From: Lepidodermella squamata
Taxonomy: Eukaryota > Gastrotricha
Assembly: GCA_047495785.1 (NCBI GenBank)
Contig: JBLDXI010000029.1
Span: 1,550,001-1,614,000 of the forward strand
DNA length: 64,000 bases
Direction: 5' to 3'
The first letter of the stretch is position 1; every line of letters begins with the position of its first letter. A program made the position numbers and the translations under genes. Positions 35,667 to 47,592 of this stretch are shown in pieces. The notes below the pieces were generated by a model. That model had not been told where the DNA came from, searched no databases, and was given only the letters and a program-made list of their open reading frames with translations.

Positions 35667-38600
35667 CGTGGACCACATACGCGTTCAACAATCGCCGCTG
35701 CCCATTTGGGATCGCTATTAGATAAACGACCACCCAGAACACGAGCGTAGACTTCGTCACCAACCGAAAACTTGGTCGCAATAACGTCGGTTTCCGTTCG
35801 AGCAGTTTGTCGCTTTTGATCGCTTAGAATCGGATTCAAAACCAGAGTGTCGATCTTAGCGCGAATTTGACGACCGTTCAACAATTCACTAGGCGAATAA
35901 CCATTAGCCAACGGGGTACGTCGGTAAATCATCAGAAATTCGTTTAGCGCAGCAGTTTTCGACAGCGTAGACTTTTTCATGGAAGCTTTGAAGGTTTCCA
36001 CAAAACGCTCCGCCAAGCCATTGGTTTCAGGTTTGTAAGGGGCACCGGTTAAATGAATTATACCTCGATCTTGGCAACCTCGCTGAAACTCATCAGAAAG
36101 AAACATTGGAAAATTATCGGAAACAAGAACTTGCGGATAACCGAAATGAGCAAAATCTTGGTCTAACAATTCCAAGGTCGTTTTAGCCGTCAACGATTTC
36201 GTTGGATGAATGCAAGGGTAGCGAGAAGTAGAATCAACCAGAATTAACCAGTTTGAATCCAGAAAATTTATCGCATGATCAACATGAACTCGAGTCCAGG
36301 GCTTCTCAGGAATTGACCAAGGGTGAACGGGTGCTTTGATCGGATTGTTTTGATGTTCATTGCAGTTGGAGCAAGTTTTAGCCAGGTTAGTTATCGCATC
36401 ATCAATACCCGGCCAGTAGACAGCCGTTCGAGCCAGTTGCTTCATGCGTTGGATTCCAAAGTGACTCAGATGAATAACTTTGAGCACTTCGTCGCGTAAC
36501 TTTTTAGGAACCAACAACCTGTTGCCATAAAATACACACGGACCGTTAACGGACAAATAAGAGGACAGTTTTTTGAGGTCTCGGAGTTCTTGTTCTTCGA
36601 TTTTATCTGGCCACCCATTTCGAATGAACATCGCTGCTTTTGATACCACTGTATCGCGAACAGATTCTCGAATCACAGAGTTTGACTCAGCAGTAGATTG
36701 ATAGCCAATTGTTTTGATTGTCAGGACCATATCAACATCTTCACCACTTTCCTCCCCATCAAACTTCGGATCTTCACCGACTGGCAAGCGACTGAGTGCA
36801 TCGGCATTACCATGATCTTCTGTTCGACGGAACTCGATTTCGTAATCGTATTGTTGCAGCATCCAACACCATCTAGCCAGTCGATTTGCAGCCATTTGCG
36901 GCACGCCTTTCTTCGGATGAAAAAGTGACAACAGCGGTTTATGATCAGTGACCACTGAAAAATGTCGACCAAATACAAAATTATGAAACTTTTTCAACCC
37001 AAAAATTATTGCCAAAGCTTCCTTTTCGATTTGACTGTAATTGCGTTGGGCTGATGTCAATGTTTTCGAAGAATTCGCAATTGGACGATCGGAACCATCC
37101 GGAAATCGGTGAAACAAAACTGCACCAATACCAACCTGAGACGCATCGACTGCTATACCCACTGGCTTTTTCGGGTCAAAGTGAACCAAAACTTCGTCTG
37201 ACGCCAATAGACGCTTCACCTCGTCGAACGCAGTTTGCTGCTTATCGCCCCAATGCCATTGTTCACCTTGTTTGGTCAATTTATACAAAGGTTCTAGCAC
37301 AGTGGATAAGTTCGGGGGCAAAAATTTCGCGTAAAACTGAACTTGACCCAGAAAAGAACGTAAAGTTGGGACATCAACAGGTGGAGCCATTTTTAAAACA
37401 GCTTCAACTTTCAAACCTTTACCCAGACCTTCAGCCGACAGAAGATGTCCTAAGCAGGGCATAACCGGAACCGCAAAATCGAATTTTTCCAAGCGGCCAC
37501 GGAGACCTACTTCCGTCAATCGTTTGAGCGCTCCACGATAATTCGACAAATGATCTGCAGCATCTTTGCCAGTGACAATCACATTATCGAGAAAACAGGC
37601 AACGCCCGGAAGGTCGGACGTAATAGTTTCCATGATTCGCTGAAAATACCCGGGAGCTGACTTGATTCCGAAGGGTAAACGTTTCTGAAGTAGCGGACCT
37701 TGATGTGTGCTGAGAGCAAGTCGTCGTTGCGAAATCGGACCCAGTTTGATTTGGTTGTACGCGTCAGCCAGATCGATTTGACTGTACATGTAACCACCTT
37801 GAAGTTTCCGCATAATATCTTCCGGTAATGGTAACGGATGACGGTGAGGTTCGATTTGATCGTTCAATGACGCTGAATAATCGCCACAAACTCGCAGCTT
37901 TCGGGTAGTTTGACCTGGTAACAACGGTTTGATGATGGGTACGACCGGAGTGCCACATTCATTGAACGAAGTTCTTTCCCAGACACCGCGTTTAATACCA
38001 GCTTCGTAAGCGTTATTCAGGTCCTCAGTCAGAGCCAATGGTACTGGTCTTGGGCGACAAAACAAAGGTGTAAAATTGTCAACAAATTTCACTTCGAGTT
38101 CAAAATTTTTCAATTCACCCAGTTCCGGACTGAAGAATTCAGGGAATTCATCGCAAACTTTCCTAACCTGCTCCTGCAATTCAACATCGGGTTTGAGATG
38201 CTCAAAGACCTTATTAACCGGGACTGGAACTATGCCCAGTTTTTGATCGACAGAAATGCGAAGAGGTTTCATACCGTCAATACCAACCAGGTTCAACTTG
38301 GGAACGGGCGTAACGTAGAAATCCAGAGTACACGGACCGATAGATGCCGTAGATACTGGCAATTGAGTTACCCCTAGAACATTCAATTGATGTTTTGAAG
38401 CACTTTCGAATTTGTAGTTTGCTGGCGACATCTTCGGTGAGCCCAAAATCGTCCAATAATCCTCTGAGATGAAATTGACGGGTGAACCGCAGTCAACCTC
38501 AAAGGTGAATATTTGATCGCCGATTCGAAGATCTTCGTAAACAACATCTTTTGATTCAGCAACTTTGTTGAGTGCGATTGACTTGTTTTGACGAAGCGTT

Positions 38601-39163
38601 ATGACTTTAACTGGTTTCGCATCGGAATTGGTCGATCGACAAGCTGCAGCTATATGTCCATGCTTGCCACATGAGTTACAATCGTAGTCACGGTAGTGGC
38701 AGTTTTTCCGTGGATGACCCGACTTGCCACAAGATTGACAAGACAATTGATTGGGCTGGTTAGTCGGTGGCTGCGACGACTGTTGGTTCGACTTGTGAAA
38801 ATTCTTTCGTTGAAATTTCGTATTATTGCCGAACTTCTTCGGTTTTGTCGATATTTGATAGACGGGTTGCGGCGGTGGTGCGACTGTTTCTTTTGCTACT
38901 TTGGCAGCTTCCTCAGTTTCGATAGCCACCTCGATTACTTTGGAGAAGGTAAGTTCGTCGTCTTTGATTTTGAAGATGGCACGAAGTACATTTTCGTTTT
39001 TAATTGAGCCGATAAATCGAGACTTCAACGCTTCGTCGAGGGGATCTTTTATGGATTTAAAATCACAGGTAGCAGCGTCGGCTCTGATTCGACTGACTAA
39101 CTGCTGGATTGACTCCTTCGTTTTCCGACCCATGTTGCTCCAGAACTTGTGACGTTCACGCAC
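35600..39163 (-). pseudogene. Retrotransposon gag-pol frame, integrase end replaced by transposon sequence
   Basis: 1187 codons open. In order: two CCHC zinc knuckles (CQSCGKSGHPRKNC and CNSCGKHGHIAAAC), an aspartic protease site (VDCGSPVNF), reverse transcriptase (YSQIDLADAYNQIKL), RNase H (AVDASQVGIGAV ... TDHKPL), integrase zinc region (CSNCNEH) and a catalytic core with acidic residues in VHVDHA, VSDNF and GLAERF. The usual second aspartate of the polymerase YxDD motif is asparagine (CFLDNVIVTG). The frame continues in phase with the gag start upstream but is cut from it by a TAA at 39185. Everything after 35667 is transposon sequence. Confidence 0.85.
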
Positions 39164-39184
39164 TACGAACTTTTTCGGATCGTA

Positions 39185-39583
39185 TTAAGTGGCCATGAAC
39201 GTGCAGATCTCTTCGTATTTGAGAGCGTTTAGTTCTTTGTCATGTTCTTGCTTGGCGTGAAGTTGTAGCTCTTTGTACAAGACGTCCGTTTGACAAGCCA
39301 AGAAGTAAGCGGCCTTGGTGTTGGTTTTACCGTGGGCACGTGCGTATGTATCAAACCGTCCTTTGTAGTCTTCCCACAGTTCGGCCTGTGGGTTGAAACC
39401 TGGGAACTCACGAGTCGCCTTTGATTCATTGTCGGCAATTAGTTTTTGAATTGCTTCGCTGTGTTCCTTGAGCGCCGTTTGACTCGAGACACTTAACGAG
39501 ACTAGTTGTTGCAGTAATTGAGCCAATGTAGGTTCGCCTGCGGTGATAGCCGGTGTCGCAGCTGTTGATGCTGGATCAGACAT
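39185..39583 (-). pseudogene. N-terminal gag segment of the retrotransposon
   Basis: 132 codons starting MSDPASTAATPAITAGEP, just inside the 5' LTR. It contains a capsid-like helical segment with FPGFNPQAELWEDYKGRF. The TAA at 39187-39185 is in frame with the long pol frame that follows, well before the zinc knuckles, so it looks like a nonsense mutation or an unusual readthrough stop. Confidence 0.75.
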
Positions 39584-39609
39584 TTAGTGCTTTTTCTGCG
39601 TCGCCAATT

Positions 39610-39843
39610 TGTTGTATTCAAAGGCAGTCGGTTTTCAATCCAGAATTTTATTCGCAATAAAGATCCCCTATCAGTACACATTAATTGCTTGAAATCATCA
39701 ATTCACAACAAATAATATCGACAGAAATAAAATCATGAAATGACGACGACGATGACGATGGCTACTGCTGCCACGTGGTGAGTGCGAGTAGCGACCACGT
39801 GGTTGTCTAAATGACCTAGTTGACGACATTGCACTCCACAACA
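39610..39843 (-). repeat. 5' LTR of the retrotransposon
   Basis: 234 bp. Differences from the 3' LTR are single substitutions in ATTCGCAATAA, GCTTGAAATC and GCCACGTGG. Target copy CGGTC follows at 39844-39848. Confidence 0.9.
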
Positions 39844-39862
39844 CGGTCATACCGAGCTTTCT

Positions 39863-42156
39863 CTATTTTCCAATCGAAACATTTGAGGAGTATTTGGATT
39901 CGATATTCAATTGTTTGACCGTGTTGACTGACTGGTCCGTTCGAAGAATAAACAATATAACACTGGTCATAATGGAGGTGACTGCCATGATCATAGCAAT
40001 ACTAAGATCAAGGACCATCGTTGTCGATAAAGCGTAACCAATCACAATCGAAGATGCAATAATCGTTATGTTAGCAATAATCGCAATCCTAACTCGTTTC
40101 ACTTCGGGATTTGTGACATGTGATTTCAGCTTCACCACAAAGATTCCTCCAACAAGCAGCAAACACGCGAGAATTCCTAGAAAAATAGCCAAAAATATCG
40201 ATTCGTTACTCGAGGTACATGCCAATTTGAAATACGTGACGTAGGTATCTTCCACCTCTTCGTAAAATATCTGATCTTCCTTGCCGATTCGTAAGCCATA
40301 CGGCTCTGAGATCATCCATGTGACGTAGATAAGAATAATCAAAACTGAGAATCCCACGGTTCGAAATAAGAAAGGACGCTCTGAAAATGTTCGTTGCCTG
40401 CCCCATGTCCAAAGCTCTTGATGACGAAACATTTTCTCAATCCATAAGCGGCGTTTACTAAACCACTACATAGCAATATAACTCCTGAGATGGCTAAAAA
40501 TAGCCTAGCTTGGCATAACATTGTAGATCTCATCCGCGATGGGGTAACGAAAAGCACGGCAGGTAGATCGAGAAGCATGAACGAGATGCAAAATACTGGA
40601 ATTCGGAAGGTATTGATTTCACCTTTCGATATTATTAGTTTCCCAATAGCTACGATTAACAAAACGCAGAAATGGATTCCTGATATGGCTGCTGTCGCAA
40701 TGAATCCTGAATCTGGTATTCCTCTAACAACAGATTTCGAGTAAGCTGAGTCTTTCGGCACAAAATTAGGTGTGAAAGGTTTGACTTGATCGATTGAAAA
40801 TGATTCCGGGCTAAATATGTTCGTTGAATTTTTACGTAGTGTGACGGCGTACCTTGCAACCAAACCTTTCCCAATCTGATACGTGGTAAGCAGCTGAGGC
40901 TCCGAGTCGACTTCTAGTCGCTCGGAATAGCGGAATGGGCCAGATCGCATGTTATCGTACGTCAACTTCGCAGCACTCATGTTCGCGACCTTCATAACTT
41001 CTTGTTGGTTGCGTTTGTAGTCTGATAGGCTCATGTTACGGTTTTGCAGTGCTTTTTCAGCCTGTGCGAGAGTTATGACTCCTGCAAGGGCAGAGTCGTA
41101 GCAGAGATGTCGGAATATGTCATCAGGTTGCGAGCCACTGACCCTAGTAGCCCATAGACTTTCGAAATAATTGAAACTCATGCCTAATGAGTCACGACCG
41201 GACTTGGGTAGCAACACAGGCTCGACATTTCCCGAAAAAACTACTCTAGCCATTTGTTCAGCGAATGTCTCTCGGGAACAACCAGGGGGATATGCAGTAA
41301 TGGGCATAGCAAATGGATCGACAAATACTAAGCTGTTCGAGAAAACTAGGTACCTCCCGCCTATCATGCCATGCTTCTTCATCTGGCACAAAAAACCAGC
41401 TAGCAGTCTCCAATCACCAACTTCCACAGAAAATATGCGGATATCAGACTTCTTTAGAGACACCATTAATTCGTCTGAGTAAGTTGTAACAGCTTCGAAC
41501 CTCGCAACATCGAAGCCTACTTTAACCAAAGCGTCATGGAAGAAAATAGCGGTCTCGGTATTGTACGAATTGCCATTGAGCACAGTGAGAATCGCTAGTT
41601 TCCTGACAGATGAGTAATGTTTGAGGAAATGGACTCTGGCTAGCAGACTCAGTTCTGCCGTTGCCCTAATTCTGAACATATTAGGGTAAATATCCCGTCT
41701 GGAAGTTTGAGACGGAGCGGCGCAAGACGTGGCTATCATGACCATGTTCAGGTGTGATGTGATCGATCCGAGTGATTTGCATCCAGGCGACAGGATCGAT
41801 CCGAGTGATTTGCATCCAGGCGACAGGATCGGCCCGAGAAGAACCGGGGAAGGAAGTGTCAAAGAATACGGGTCATCGAGGTACTTCCACATGAATTTAA
41901 CGCCCTCGTATGCTGCAACCGCTGTGTTCGCTACTTCGTCTTGAAATTCAAGTTCGATCCTGTAGCCAGGCAAGATGTCGCTCCTGTTATTTGCCATCTC
42001 AACTACCAATTCTTGGGCTAACTGGCATCGGCGAAAGGTTAGACCCTCTAATCCCGTGAATGGTATGATTGATAGCATTTTCAGAGCCTTTCGCTGTTCT
42101 GTATGGCCATATGAGACCGAGGGCAAAATCAGGAGAGTTCGAAATAGAGTATGCAT
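39863..42156 (-). CDS. GABA-B-like class C receptor I (type 2, frameshifted near helix 4)
   Basis: Intronless paralogue of B. It starts with leader MHTLFRTLLILPSVSYG at 42156 and reads to the third helix. One base-level indel near 40390-40410 then moves the frame: GHGAGN lies in the first frame and QRTFSERPFLF in the second, where B has a continuous segment. The second frame ends at 39863. The ligand domain has NNRSDILPGYRIELE and an extra in-frame 33-bp tandem copy encoding ILSPGCKSLGS (41760-41830). The LTR element lies 14 bp past the stop with its target site, so the original 3' untranslated region was displaced. Pseudogene or sequence error; otherwise complete. Confidence 0.78.
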
Positions 42157-43752
42157 ATTTCATAAAAATAAAGTCAAAATAAAGTAGTTTGCCTGACAGC
42201 TTCTTCAATCTAAAGCGCTAGACTTAAGCACCCATCTGCAACATCGAGCCTCGTTAAACATTATATCAATTAAGTTTTGTCTAAGTTCATGGAATCATAA
42301 TGCTATGACGCAAAAGTAGAACGGAATTTCTAAGCGAGAGATATTCGCTAGCCATAAGATTGCTGGTACTGTGGGTGGTCTGGTTTCCGGCTAATTTGCA
42401 AGTAATGGCTCGCAGCGGCTCAACGCAAATGCAAAGAAGCCACGGGGCTCCAGAAAATAAGTGACTTTATGTCCAGACTTCAAGCTGTCTCAAGTAAGGC
42501 TAATTATGGGCCGTAGATGCCGTAGGGGCGTGTCAAATTCCGAGGGATTTCAAATAACATACACCAGTTCTTCATTTTTTTCATTCAAGATTCAACTGGC
42601 ATTTCAAATTAAACCGGGTAATATCAGATCGCCATTTTCTCACTTCACCAATATTTCCTAAATTTGTATTTCTGGAAGTCGCGATAATGAACAATAAAAT
42701 AGTTCTTAAATTGTTGATATCTGTAATGGCCGGGCTTAAATGCTACGGTGTTAAAAAGACATCAGAATCAACTGCCCTCACTTGATGAGATATTCTCGTT
42801 TCGTTTCACTTCATAAAATCAGCCACCTACGAGCGAAGCGAGCTTTAGCTTTTCAATTTTAGGTCTGAAAATAAAGGTCCCAAAATGCCTGGCTTCTTAG
42901 TCCGGATCTGATATTGCCATCTGATGCCCTACAAGAAATTTGAAATTTCTCATAGGTACCTAGTACACGAGTGTCCTATAGGACACTGTTTGGGAAACGC
43001 TGCCGTAATATACCCGAAATCTAGTAGTGGCAGATGATAAAACCCATAACAGGACGTGGTCTAACTAGAAAAGCTGCTTCCAAACTTTCAAGAAATTGTT
43101 ACTCCACGACGTAGCAAGTCGAAAATGAATACATAGATCACTTCGTTCTTCGTTCTCTATGCAAGCCTGATTTCCGACTGGTGTTGATGGTTTTACAGGG
43201 GCCAGGAAAATTACATCCTATTGACTAGCTATCTTTATTCACGCTTATTAAAAATCGTATTTATATTTATGATACGCAAAAAATATGCGTTTCCATTGGA
43301 AAGTAAGCTTGAGCCAGGGGAAACCGCATACCTGATGTTTAGAGTTCCAAGTTCCAAGATCCCAAGCCATACTTCAGCAAATAACAGACAATGTATAATT
43401 CTCATCAATAAGTACATATCATTCTGATTTCGGTTTTATATCCTCTTGATTTGAATTTTATAAACGCGAAAAATTGCTATTTCACAAGCTGATCTGCGTC
43501 CCATTCAATGCTACCAAGGAAGTCCATCGTAAACAAAATTATCGGCCTTTTCACTGGCCCTAACTGACCCTAGATCATACCTTTCTGCATCACATAAAAT
43601 TATTTTGCAACATTGCTTTTATTGCTTGTTTGGAATTCTCAAAATGCTTGCCATGAATCAATAAGAATCATACACAATAATTTATCATCAAACAAGTCCT
43701 TGAAAAGTTCTCTTCAATGCTCATGTTGCTGTATTCGCGTTCTGGCACTCGC
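42157..43752. other. Intergenic region between receptor I and gene K
   Basis: 1.6 kb without a recognisable gene. A perfect palindrome GTGTCCTATAGGACAC lies near 42971-42986, followed by GTTTGGGAAACGCTG. Its complement resembles a hAT terminal repeat, but no partner end was found. Short frames lack motifs. Confidence 0.45.
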
Positions 43753-45014
43753 TTAGGCAGTCTTGACGGTGACGGGGCGGACGTTGTTGACGAGCTCGGT
43801 GTGGTAGGCGGGCAGGCGGGCGTTGAAGGCACCGGTCATCGGCAGGCCGTAGAAGGGCATGTGCGACATGGCCGGGCACTGGTTGATGATCTCCTCGGTG
43901 GTCATCTTCGGCAGCTGGCACTCGACGACCAGGTAGCCCTCGGCGGTCTGGTACGACTTGAGCTCAACCTTGGTCAGGTCGATCTTGGCAAGAGTCTGTA
44001 AAAGAAAACGAAAATGTTATAGCTCGAATAAAAGCGTTCATCGAAACTACGTACCTCGGGGAGGACGAACTTGCGCGAGTACTTGCGGCTGATCTGGTGC
44101 TCCTTGCCGTCCTTGATCTCGTGGGCGGCCTCAATGACGACAGCACGCTCGGCCTTGTTCAGAGTGACGGTGATCTCCTCCGGCTTGTAGCTCTTCAGGG
44201 CGAAGACGAGGCACAGCTGGCGGTTGCCCTCGGTGTCGATGACGCGGATCGGGTTCGACAGGGTGTACAGCTCGACCTCGGAAGACGGGCGGAAGGCGAT
44301 GTTGTACAGCTTGTCGTGGTGGACGGGAGCGTTGAACCAGGTGTTGGCACCGAAGGTCTCGGGGCGACCCCAGGTCATCCACGAGGCCGGGTTGACGCCG
44401 GTCCACTGGCGGGCGAAGATCTGAGCGGTGATGCGCTGGCAGATGTCGGCGAACAGCTCCTGGCCGATGCGGGCGGCCTGCTCGGTCTCGACCGGGCCGC
44501 AGGAGAGGCGCTGGGCGACGGTGGCGCCGAGGCGGGCACCCTGTTCGGCAGCGCGGATGACGCAGCGGCGGCTGGTGATCTCAGCGTCGACCGGGGCGAG
44601 GGCGAGCTCGACGGCGATCTGGGCGCAGATCTCAGCACCCCATTGGGCGGCGATCGGCTGGACCAACTGCGGCTGGGCGATCGGGACCATGCGGGCGGCG
44701 ATGATCTGGGCCAGCTGGATGCCAGTCTCGGCTCCGTAGGCGCGGGCAATCTCGACCGGGCGCTCGATCGGGCTCGAGTACGGGGTCGGGACGCGGGCGA
44801 ACGGGGTCGGCATAACCGGGGCGTTGATCATCGACGGAGTCGGGGCGACGATCGGCTGCGAGAAGGGGTTGTTGATGAGGCTGCGCTCGTTGCTCAGGGT
44901 CGAGTAGATGTCGACCTTGTTGCGGAGCAGGCTCTCGACGTTGACCGGGCTGGCGTAGCCGGCGACCGGGGCGACGGTCGGGTAGGTCGGTTGGAAGGTG
45001 TAGGTGGCGGCCAT
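43753..45014 (-). CDS. Long small heat-shock-like protein with alpha-crystallin domain (K)
   Basis: Probable molecular chaperone of the small heat-shock family. Two exons, 45014-44055 and 43995-43753, give 400 residues. The alpha-crystallin-like domain occupies about residues 255-350: CLVFALKSYKPEEITVTLNK, HEIKDGKEHQISRKYSRKF, then across the intron LKSYQTAEGYLVVECQLP. The N-terminal 250 residues are unusual: a Pro-rich start (YTFQPTYPTVAPVAGYASP) followed by about four helical repeats containing GAE/GxQ and Ala-Gln-Ile segments (AYGAETGIQLAQIIAAR, WGAEICAQIAVELALAP). Typical family members are 150-250 residues. Codons are strongly GC-ending, unlike all neighbours, which suggests high expression. 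A TATA-like TATTTAAG lies about 111 bp upstream. A 326-residue plus-strand frame over the gene is an antisense artefact. Confidence 0.8.
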
Positions 45015-45124
45015 TTTAGTCGGAAGATTGAAAACACACGAAAGCGAAAGAAAAGAAAGCGAATAAGCTTGAAATGAAAATTTCAAATGAGCTAGTGATG
45101 AATGAATCGTAGCAAATCGTGCGT

Positions 45125-45132
45125 CTTAAATA
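45125..45132 (-). promoter_or_regulatory. TATA-like box of gene K
   Basis: TATTTAAG on the minus strand, 111-118 bp before the ATG at 45014. No clear heat-shock element (alternating GAA/TTC pentamers) was found beside it. Confidence 0.35.
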
Positions 45133-45446
45133 CGCTATTAGCTAAGATAGCGCGTGCTTCCAGCTGGACGGAACAATAGGCGCAGCAGCGCCGCAGCCAA
45201 GAAAACGTGTGCTTGTCCGCGTGAGTGTAGACGTGATTTTTCAATCTTTAATGTTAACGCAATTCTCAGAATTTTTTCATTCATTTTTTCATTATATTTA
45301 TTTCTGCCAGTCTCACACAGACAATTTGAATTTTACACTGAGCAATGGAATCAGATATTTTAAACCGTTCAGCCCTTATTCAACATATGCTCGATTTGTT
45401 CAAAAGCCAAGAAGCACGTTAATGAATAAAAGGATATTAAAACTCA
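45133..45446. other. Upstream region of gene K
   Basis: No gene or repeat recognised. It presumably contains upstream control sequence for K. Confidence 0.4.
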
Positions 45447-45650
45447 AATGTGCTGGAACCTCCCTATCCTCGATTGTGGGCGTGACGGTACTATTGCCCG
45501 ATTTCCGTTATAACGGATTCGATGTAATAAGCTATGGGATGCCGAAGTGGCGAGCAAGAATGCAGTTAAAATGATGTCATATTGGAAACTTGGTGCCGTA
45601 AGGTAACCAATTGCGACCGCCGCACAGAACAGTGGTGCTGTAATTCCCAT
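45447..45650 (-). pseudogene. Possible relic of a type 2 receptor C-terminus
   Basis: The minus-strand frame CAAVAIGYLTAPSFQYDIIL, then RIRYNG and AIVPSRP, lines up loosely with helices 6-7 and the tail of receptor M (AVVALAYIATSALMRELVIS, YVKTPNYNEP, LVIP). Sequence before it gives no continuation in one frame. Weak similarity only. Confidence 0.3.
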
Positions 45651-45993
45651 TGAAAAATGGTTAGTGCGTGCAGTTAATGTCGCTTGTCACAGCTATAGCC
45701 TTTCATTAGTAGGCATTTGAATATAAGAATATAAGGAATGTTTTAACCTCAAATTATAACCTGTCTCCTTTGACATTTTACGTGATTGCTGGACTAAACA
45801 ACGCATGTTTTGCCCTCAGAAAGCAGGACAAGGAAAGCAAGAAACAAAACATCACTGGCTGCTGCATTGCAATCACTGAAGTTGTTGATTAGCTGTATTG
45901 ACTATTGACGCTAAATCCCAGCAGTCTTCACCGTCATAACCTGCATTCGATACCTAACTTTCTCAAAAAAAATTTAGCCTCAAAAAGGTCATC
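45651..45993. other. Intergenic gap before pseudogene L
   Basis: About 0.34 kb. Nothing recognised apart from AT-rich sequence. Confidence 0.4.
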
Positions 45994-47592
45994 ATGTTCC
46001 TTTCAGCTTGCAACCAGATTCAAGGGATTGGAAAACCGTATCGTATGAAAATTCTGTCGATGATGCCATACTCAGCAGCTCGGCCATACCCATACCAACC
46101 ATGCGAAGCGGCGGGTCAAATAGCACTGGAAATTGTCAACAACCGCAGCAACATACTAAGGGATTACTATCTCGAATTTGAGTACACTGATGAAGGTCTA
46201 GCCTCAGCTCAAGCTCATGAAAAATCCATTCGCTTCTACAATGAACGCATGGAAAATCCGAAACCAAAACATTATATTTCTCCTATTGTTCTGGGCGGAA
46301 CTTTCAACCCTGGCTGCATAGCTCGGGGACCAGCTGCCCACTTCATGAACATGGTGTTGATAGCGTTCAGCTGCGTTGGCCCTGAGCAAACAGCAAACAG
46401 CTAACCGTAATTTTTATATCCAAACTTGTACCGATCAAGGGCGAGCTACGACCTTTCCCTATACACTCGGCTTCTGTTTTTGAAACGGGCTACAAATTGG
46501 CGAAAGCTTGGAATTCTCATCTATATCGACCAGAATCGGTTATCAGAGTGGGGTAATGTTCTACGAATTGCTTACGAGAAATAGGTTTGAAGTCGCTAAA
46601 TTTGAGGCCAGTAATAACTTTGACGACGAATTTATTGAGAATGTCAAAAGATCTGACATCGTATATTTTCCTTCGAAAGCGGTGAATTCTTCTACTTAAT
46701 TCACTTCCTTTGCCAAGCATACAAAGCCCGGTTATCCAACTTCACGGATCTTGCTTCATACATGATAAGAGATATTACACCCTTTGAACCGGTTGCTCTT
46801 CCTCGTGATAGAGCTTTGAAAATTCTCATCGAAGGAAGTGTTTCGTTGCCGACGTTTGCCAAGCTTTGTTCAATTACCCTCCTCACCTACCTGATACAAT
46901 GCTTTTCCATAAGGTCAAGAAAAATGTGGGATCTGATGTTTCTGCCCTCAACACCGTTAAGGATTCCTTAAATTCTCGCAAGCTTTACTGCGATCTCTGT
47001 AGGATCAATTGCTGTGATAACGACCTCGAGCTCGAAAACCCAACATATATGTGACGCTACCCTTGTTTCAATAGTCATCGGAATTTCGCTTTTGTACGGC
47101 GCTCTAGGGTTCCGACTTGAAGGTTGTAGTAGGTTTTGTTCAGCGTAATGTTGTCTGTATTCCAAAGCCTGGTACTGCTATGCAATATCCGCGAATCGTC
47201 CTCGAAGAGACTAGGATACTTCTCGCATCTACGTTGACCACTGCATTGAACTTAGCTATCGCTATTGCATGCATGTTGGATTGCCATAGATCCCACGAAG
47301 CCTATGGCTATAAATACTGATACTTCGAGGGCATACTACGAAGACATCGATACATATGTCAGCGAGTACTACGTCTACTGTACATACATCCAACTGGCCA
47401 TTGCGTTGGTTAGTAGGCCTAATCACTGTTAATTCGTTTGTCTTATTTTACGGAGTTCTGCTCGTCATCCGACTGCGAGGTGATGCCCTTCTAATTTTCT
47501 ACCCTGAAGTCAAGCGGTTGATAATCGCCATCATTTCAGTTACGCTGTTCATTGCAACTATTTTGTTGGCGCTGATAGCCGACACAAAATAG
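45994..47592 (+). pseudogene. Pseudogene L of a type 2 GABA-B-like receptor
   Basis: Clear but broken homologue of M, 2.2 kb downstream. An intact N-terminal part (KPYRMKILSMMPYSAARPYP, IVNNRSNILRDYYLEFEYTD, GGTFNPGCIA) stops at 46404. Further pieces follow in shifted frames: FLKRATNWRKLGIL-like near 46480, FEVAKFEASNNFDDEFIENV, then after a large deletion ITPFEPVALPRDRALKILIE, and finally QRNVVCIPKPGTAMQYPRIV and RLRGDALLIFYPEVKRL (helices 5-6). Its end runs into a palindrome that copies the helix 6 coding sequence in reverse. Confidence 0.82.

Larger units (their letters stand above)
32034..39843 (-). mobile_element. Ty3/Gypsy-type LTR retrotransposon, interrupted copy
   Basis: Two 234-bp LTRs, starting TGTTGTATTC and ending CTCCACAACA, bound the element. 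CGGTC target duplications lie at 32029-32033 and 39844-39848. The coding strand is minus. Order after the 5' LTR: gag start, zinc knuckles, protease, reverse transcriptase, RNase H, integrase, as in Ty3/Gypsy elements. A primer-binding-like TGGCGACG follows the 5' LTR by a few bases, and a purine-rich tract (GGTGGGGAGG) precedes the 3' LTR. A 3.2-kb DNA transposon splits the integrase end. Without it, the element would be about 4.6 kb. Confidence 0.9.

Noticed and set aside
42965-43015. hAT-like terminal sequence with a palindrome
   Set aside because: Only one end resembles a hAT terminus (CAGCGTTTCCCAAAC on the minus strand). No partner end or target duplication was found nearby.
44097-45077. 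326-residue plus-strand open frame over gene K
   Set aside because: It arises from GC-rich third positions of K on the other strand. It has no domain, and the minus-strand gene has an alpha-crystallin-like domain and correct splice sites.
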